Positions 59,592-64,000 of a DNA stretch of 64,000 nucleotides are shown here, piece after piece. The stretch is from Frankia umida. Its GTDB lineage: Bacteria; Actinomycetota; Actinomycetes; Frankiales; Frankiaceae. Position 1 is the stretch's first letter; each line of letters begins with the position of its first letter. The translations under genes and the position numbers were made by a program. The notes beneath the pieces are model-generated. The model worked only from the letters and a program-made list of their open reading frames with translations, searched no databases and had not been told where the DNA came from. The stretch is from positions 186,001 through 250,000 of the forward strand of contig NZ_JALKFT010000007.1 in NCBI RefSeq assembly GCF_023242945.1, written 5' to 3'.

Positions 59592-61433
59592 TCAGCTCGC
59601 CCAGCGCCGGACGGTGTCGATACGGGCCTGCAACTGGGCGGCCGTGGCCTGGCCGCTCGGCGGCCCGCCGCAGCTGCGGCGCAGCTCCGCGTGGATCATC
59701 CCGTGCGGTTTGCCGGTGCGGTGGAAGTGCATGCCGACGAGGCGGTTGAGCTCGCGGCGCAGCTCGGCGATGATCTCGTGTTTGGGCCGGGTGGCGCCGT
59801 CCTCGTCCATACCCGCGCTGGCACCGGCACCGGCGACTCCGGCGGCGCCGGTGCCGGTGCGGGCGGTGGGTACCACCGGCTGCGGCTGCCCGGGAGACTT
59901 CGCCGCCTCCCTGCGCGCCGCGGCCTGCTGGGCGGCCTGCCGCTGCCGCAGCAGCGTGGCGACCTGGTCGGGTTCGAGCAGGCCGGGCAGGCCGAGGAAG
60001 TCCTCCTCCTCGACCGAGCCGCTCGCGGCCGGGGTGCCGAACTCGCCGCCGTCGAAGATGACCCGGTCCAGGTGGGCGGACGAGCCGAGCGCGGTGAACA
60101 GGGTGTCGGGCTGGTCGGGGGCGTCGCGGCGGCGGTTGGCCTCGCGCAGCGCGTCGTCGTCGAAGGCGTCGGGGTCGCGCGGGGACTTCTCCAGCGCGTG
60201 GTCGCGCTGGACCTCCATCTCGCCGGCGAGCCCCAGCAGGGACGGCACGCTGGGCAGGAACACCGAAGCGGTCTCGCCCCGGCCGCGTCCACGCACGAAC
60301 CGCCCGACCGCCTGGGCGAAGAACAGCGGGGTGGACGCCGAGGTGGCGTAGACCCCGACGGCCAGCCGTGGCACGTCCACGCCCTCGCTGACCATCCGCA
60401 CGGCGACCATCCACCGGTCGGTGGAACGCCGGAAGTTCTCGATCTTCGAGGACGCGGTGGGGTCGTCGGAGAGGATGACCGACGGCGACGAGCCGGTGAG
60501 CCGGGCGAGCATCCCGGCGTAGGCCCGGGCGGTCGCATGATCGGTGGCGATGACCAGGCCACCCGCGTCCGGCATGCCACCGGCCCGGACCTGCGAGAGC
60601 CGGGTGTCGGCGGCGGCGAGCACAGCCGGCATCCAGTCGCCGCGGGGGTCGAGCGCGGTGCGCCAGGCGGCGGCGGTCTGGTCGCTGGTCAACGGTTCGC
60701 CCAGGCGCGCCGACAGCTCCGCCCCCGCGCTCGTGCGCCAGGACATCTCCCCCGAGTACGCCAGGAACAGCACCGGACGGACGACCCCGTCGCGCAGCGC
60801 GTCGGCGTAACCGTAGGAGGAGTCGGCGATGCTGCGCAGCACGCCGTCCGTCCCGGGCAGGTAGGTGACGAACGGGATGGGGTTGACGTCGGAGCGAAAG
60901 GGCGTTCCGGTCAGGGCGAGCCGGCGGGTCGCCGGGGCGAACGCCTCCCGCACCGCCTCTCCCCACGACAACGCGTCGCCCGCGTGATGGATCTCGTCCA
61001 GGATGACCAGGGTGCGCCGCGCCCCGGTGCGGACCCGGTGCAGGGCCGGATGGGCCGCGACCTGCGCGTAGGTCACGGCGACGCCGGTGTAGTCCGAGGA
61101 CGTGGCGCCGGCCGCGTTGCGGAAGTCCGGGTCCAGGTCGATGCCGACCTCGGATGCGGCTGCCGCCCACTGCCGCTTGAGGTGCTCGGTGGGTGCGACC
61201 ACGGTGATCCGGCTGATCTCGCCGGCGGCGAGCAGGTCGGCGGCGATCTGCAGGGCGAAGGTCGTCTTGCCCGCGCCCGGCGTCGCGACCGCGAGGAAGT
61301 CCCGCGCGCCCGACGCCGAACGCGCACGGTAGATCTCCAGAGCCGCCTGCTGCCACGCCCGCAGTGGACGGGCAGGGGCGCCGGATCCGGTCGGTCGAGG
61401 TCGGCGGTCGAGGGGTCCGGCTCTCACCCCCAC
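59592..61433 (-). CDS. DEAD/DEAH-box (SF2) helicase
   Basis: About 613 residues. The N-terminal RecA-like domain has LRAWQQAALEIY (Q-like entry), Walker A ATPGAGKTTFAL, motif Ia VVAPTEHLKRQW, motif II DEIHH and motif III ALTGTPFRSD; the second has SEGVDVPRLAVGVYAT and QAVGRFVRGRGRGE (motif VI). The C-terminal 170 residues carry an acidic segment and HEIIAELRRELNRLVGMHFHRTGKPHGMIHAELRRSCGG, seen in a widespread actinobacterial helicase group. The role is unknown, probably in DNA or RNA repair. GTG 61433 is chosen at the beginning of similarity, although no ribosome site is evident; the frame extends 75 codons upstream. Confidence 0.88.
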   Translation of the reverse strand: MGVRAGPLDRRPRPTGSGAPARPLRAWQQAALEIYRARSASGARDFLAVATPGAGKTTFALQIAADLLAAGEISRITVVAPTEHLKRQWAAAASEVGIDLDPDFRNAAGATSSDYTGVAVTYAQVAAHPALHRVRTGARRTLVILDEIHHAGDALSWGEAVREAFAPATRRLALTGTPFRSDVNPIPFVTYLPGTDGVLRSIADSSYGYADALRDGVVRPVLFLAYSGEMSWRTSAGAELSARLGEPLTSDQTAAAWRTALDPRGDWMPAVLAAADTRLSQVRAGGMPDAGGLVIATDHATARAYAGMLARLTGSSPSVILSDDPTASSKIENFRRSTDRWMVAVRMVSEGVDVPRLAVGVYATSASTPLFFAQAVGRFVRGRGRGETASVFLPSVPSLLGLAGEMEVQRDHALEKSPRDPDAFDDDALREANRRRDAPDQPDTLFTALGSSAHLDRVIFDGGEFGTPAASGSVEEEDFLGLPGLLEPDQVATLLRQRQAAQQAAARREAAKSPGQPQPVVPTARTGTGAAGVAGAGASAGMDEDGATRPKHEIIAELRRELNRLVGMHFHRTGKPHGMIHAELRRSCGGPPSGQATAAQLQARIDTVRRWAS

Positions 61434-61711
61434 ACTGTAGAAGGCCGGACCCGGGCGGGCGAAGGCGACGCCCGGGGCCCAACGGTCCGCGACGGACGGC
61501 CACCGGCTGCGCCACCATCCGCGCCCCAGGGTGCGCCACCCTCCGCAGCGGCACACCGACTGTCCACGAATCACACCGTCCACGAATGACAAAGACCACA
61601 GGGACCACACCTTTTCCGCTTCTGGTCCCGGAAGGACCACGGACGGCATGCCCGGCATATCTCACTGAGGGTTAAGCTCCAGGAGTCAACCGATTGACTT
61701 CGGAGGCCCCG

Positions 61712-63211
61712 ATGCAGCTCACGACCGCTCCCTCGGGGGCGTCCCGGACATCCCCCACCGGTGCTTCCGTCGACGATGGCGCGCCATCCGGACACGGCCC
61801 GGCGCCACGCACACCGAACTCCCGGCTGCGGCTGAGCCGGGAGGAGCGGGGCTGGTCGCAGGAACGGCTCGCGACCGAGATCCGCCGTTTCTCCATGGTG
61901 CACGACGGCCGCGAGGCCGGCGTCACCGGAAACATGATCTGCAAGTGGGAGAAGGGCGATAAAAAGCCCAGTCTCCGCTATCAGCGGTTGCTGCGCGCGC
62001 TGTTCGGTCGGTCATCGGTGGAACTCGGATTCGTCGACGACGAGGCACTCGCGCCCATAGGCGGCGCTGGTCGACCGGAACCCGGCCGACCAGCGGATGT
62101 CGCGGGCGTGACGGTCGGCGGGGCGACCGTCACCGCGGGTCCGGTGGCGGCCCTGCACGGCACCGGCAGTGTGATCGACCCCAACGGCCCGCCGGTGGAG
62201 CGCCGCGACGTGCTGCGTCTGCTGGCCGCCGCGGGCGGTGTGGCGGTCGTCCCGCTGGGCGCCGGCGCCGACGGCCCCCCCTGGGAGCGGCTGTCCGCGG
62301 CGCTGCGGCGACGCGCCAGCGTCACCCCCGAGCTCGTCGAGGAGCTGGGCCAGCGCACCGCGGGCCTGTACGGCCTGGAGGAGCGTGTTCCCGCCCGGAC
62401 GCTGATGCCACGCGTCACCGAGCATCTGGGGCGCCTCATCCAGCTGCTGGAGTCCACCGGCCGTTCCCCCCTGCGCCGCTCGCTGACCTCGACGGCCGGC
62501 GAGACCGCGGCGCTGGCGGGCTGGCTGGCCTTCGACAGCAACGACCTGCCGGCGGCAACGGCCTACTACCGGGTCGCCATCGAGGCCGCCCGGGACGCCG
62601 AGGACCACGGGCTCTGGGCCTGCGTGCTGGGCTACGAGAGCTACCAGACCGCCAGCCAGGGCCGCCACGACCAGGCCTGCGCGCTGCTCGGTGAGGCGCA
62701 GCGACGGGCCGCGGCCGGCAGCACCGCGATGACCCGTGCCTGGCTGGCCGCACGCGAGGCCGAGGAGCAGGCCGCCCGCGGTGAGGGCCGGGCCGCACTG
62801 ACCGCCCTCGACCGCGCCCAGGATGCCTTCGACCGCGGCGAGAGCGATGGCAGCCGGGTCTGGACGCATTTCTTTGACCGGGGCCGGCTCGACGGCCTGA
62901 AAGTCACCACATACACCAGGCTGCGTCGTCCCGCGGCCGCCTACGCCGCGGCGACCGAAGCACTGCGAGTGGCCGGACCGGGGGCCACCAAGAAGCGCTC
63001 CCTGCTTCTCAGCGACATCGCCGAGGTGCATATCCAGCGCCGTGAGATCGACGCGGCCTGCCACTTCGCCGCCGAATCCCTCGCAATCGTCGCGCAAACC
63101 GACTTCTCGCTGGGACTCGCCCGCGTCCGCCGCGCCCGCGAACACCTGCGCCCCTGGCAGCACACCCAGGTCGTGCGGGATCTCGACGACCAGTTGCGGG
63201 CCCTGGTCTGA
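61712..63211 (+). CDS. XRE-family regulator with TPR-like sensor region
   Basis: 499 residues. A disordered first 30 residues precede an XRE helix-turn-helix (LRLSREERGWSQERLATEIRR...NMICKWEKGDKKPSLRYQRLLRALFG, residues about 35-105); then a linker, a short hydrophobic DVLRLLAAAGGVAVVPLGAG stretch, and helical repeats (GETAALAGWLAFDSNDLPAATAYYRVAIEAARDAED onward) resembling tetratricopeptide repeats. This layout is abundant in Streptomyces and Frankia; ligands are unknown. ATG 61712 has GGAGG 5 bases upstream; an in-frame TTG at 61694 is less likely. Divergent from the helicase across 278 bp. Confidence 0.9.
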   Translation: MQLTTAPSGASRTSPTGASVDDGAPSGHGPAPRTPNSRLRLSREERGWSQERLATEIRRFSMVHDGREAGVTGNMICKWEKGDKKPSLRYQRLLRALFGRSSVELGFVDDEALAPIGGAGRPEPGRPADVAGVTVGGATVTAGPVAALHGTGSVIDPNGPPVERRDVLRLLAAAGGVAVVPLGAGADGPPWERLSAALRRRASVTPELVEELGQRTAGLYGLEERVPARTLMPRVTEHLGRLIQLLESTGRSPLRRSLTSTAGETAALAGWLAFDSNDLPAATAYYRVAIEAARDAEDHGLWACVLGYESYQTASQGRHDQACALLGEAQRRAAAGSTAMTRAWLAAREAEEQAARGEGRAALTALDRAQDAFDRGESDGSRVWTHFFDRGRLDGLKVTTYTRLRRPAAAYAAATEALRVAGPGATKKRSLLLSDIAEVHIQRREIDAACHFAAESLAIVAQTDFSLGLARVRRAREHLRPWQHTQVVRDLDDQLRALV

Positions 63212-63331
63212 TTCCTCCCGCGGCGGTCACCGCGGCCGGTCCCTGGCACAACCGGCAGACTCGGGATCACCGCGGACGGGCGCTGGAGCCTGTCAGTGCG
63301 CGCTGGGAGCCGCCAGCGGGCGGGGGCTGGA

Positions 63332-63407
63332 GCCCGTCAGGGGGCACTGAGCCCGTCAGGGGGCACTGAGCCCGTCAGGGGGCACTGAGGTGGGCAGGGG
63401 GCACTGA
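63332..63407. repeat. 19-bp tandem repeat, four copies
   Basis: The unit gcccgtcagggggcactga occurs at 63332, 63351 and 63370 without change, and a variant (ggtgggcagggggcactga) at 63389, followed by a partial copy. It lies between the convergent XRE gene and cutA. Confidence 0.92.
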
Positions 63408-63439
63408 GGTGGGCAGCCGGGGCGCCGGCAGGCTCCGGA

Positions 63440-63766
63440 TCACTGTGCGAGCGGTCTGGTCTGCTCGCTGATCCAGTCCAGATAGTCGCCGTGCCCAGCG
63501 ACTATCGGCGTCGCAATGATCTCGGGATTGTCGTACGGATGCAGGACGACGAGTCGCTCGCGCATCTCGTCGAATCGCGCGGTGGTCGTTTTCGCCAGGC
63601 AGAGCCATTCGTCCGCCTGCTCGATCTCGCCCTTCCACCGATAGATGCTGCGCATCGGGCCGAGGACCTGGAAACAGGCGACCAGTCGGGCCTCCACCAG
63701 CGCCCGGCCGATACGCTCGGCGCCGTCCAGGGAGTCGATACTGACGACGACCTGCAGATGACTCAT
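63440..63766 (-). CDS. cutA: Divalent cation tolerance protein CutA
   Basis: 108-residue trimeric ferredoxin-like protein of the CutA1 family. VVVSIDSLDGAERIGRALVEARLVACFQVLGPMRSIYRWKGEIEQADEWLCLAKTT and ERLVVLHPYDNPEIIATPIVAGHGDYLDWI match the family throughout, including the RWKGEIE and HPYDNPEI signatures. The role in metal tolerance is historical and the true function is debated. ATG 63766 with AGGGAG 5 bases upstream gives the normal length; a longer in-frame extension is rejected. Confidence 0.95.
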   Translation of the reverse strand: MSHLQVVVSIDSLDGAERIGRALVEARLVACFQVLGPMRSIYRWKGEIEQADEWLCLAKTTTARFDEMRERLVVLHPYDNPEIIATPIVAGHGDYLDWISEQTRPLAQ

Positions 63767-64000
63767 GCGCACTCCCTCTGGAAACGGGGATACGCAGGAT
63801 ACTCTACATCGATGGGCCGCCACGGCCGTTGAATTTTCGGCGCCCCGAGTGGGCTACCGCATTCCACTCACCGTCATTCGCCCGCAATCTGCCGGCGTGG
63901 ATGACATTGGATACGTGCCGGTTACATCCGGTCCATACGGAAGGCACCTTCCGCACTGGAATCACCCGGCTTCCCGGGCCCGCCACGGCTCACTCCGTGG
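63767..64000. other. Right-edge region without a supported gene
   Basis: 234 bp upstream of cutA, somewhat less GC-rich than the rest. A short leftward frame (about 63804-63986) has no family features. No promoter or terminator could be assigned with confidence, and the next gene lies outside the window. Confidence 0.4.

Noticed and set aside
63804..63986. 60-codon minus-strand frame at the right edge
   Set aside because: Charged, featureless product, no ribosome site or family signal.

Overview
The window is one stretch of very GC-rich DNA with overlapping, translationally coupled genes and frequent GTG starts. The gene content points to an actinobacterium: a dcw cell-wall/division cluster with mraZ, an ftsZ-pgeF junction, meso-diaminopimelate-type MurE, MoxR/DUF58/transglutaminase genes, DUF3040, an F420-type nitroreductase, an ImuA'/ImuB/DnaE2 mutasome and a SARP regulator. 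A Frankia-like organism fits best; this is inference from gene content and order, without a database search. No rRNA, tRNA, CRISPR array, transposase or prophage gene was recognised.

Left part (1-18.4 kb): the dcw cluster reads leftward as mraZ-rsmH-ftsL-ftsI-murE-murF-mraY-murD-ftsW-murG ... ftsZ-pgeF (pgeF cut by the edge). Most junctions are 4-base overlaps or gaps of a few bases. Between murG and ftsZ the usual order is broken: murC lies on the opposite strand with a DUF385 nitroreductase-like gene, and no ftsQ is present. Four 10-bp-spaced GTGG boxes upstream of mraZ look like the MraZ operator. Several dcw proteins carry low-complexity tails encoded by in-frame tandem repeats.

18.4-33.4 kb: a divergent moxR-DUF58-transglutaminase operon is followed, facing it, by DUF3040, a decayed dinB fragment, a methyltransferase, an unannotated 53-residue membrane microprotein, and the mutasome operon HEPN-imuA'-imuB-dnaE2. 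The mutasome operon has a perfect SOS (LexA) box just downstream of a good -35/-10 pair.

33.4-46 kb: a SARP/NB-ARC/TPR regulator is followed by a CrtA-like monooxygenase, an unusual fusion of a 2-hydroxyacid dehydrogenase-like domain to a DadA-like FAD oxidase, a GNAT acetyltransferase, and three carotenoid genes (CruF-like, CruG-like, CrtD-like). Pairs of GTTGAnn heptads spaced exactly 11 bp occur before the SARP gene and before the fusion gene, as expected for SARP operators.

46-57 kb: a secreted SUOX-fold protein, a CDP-alcohol phosphatidyltransferase-like membrane protein, metF and a DUF4097-like protein precede a second carotenoid block: prenyl diphosphate synthase, crtI, then moxR-DUF58-VWA, then crtB, the last four coupled. 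With the CruF/CruG/CrtD/CrtA genes this gives most of a route from prenyl diphosphates to an acyclic, 1'-hydroxylated, glycosylated and possibly ketolated carotenoid; no lycopene cyclase is seen.

57-64 kb: serS (3' end overlapping crtB), a membrane-anchored cyclophilin, a DEAD/DEAH helicase, an XRE-TPR regulator and cutA. Short tandem repeats recur in several intergenic gaps and gene ends throughout.
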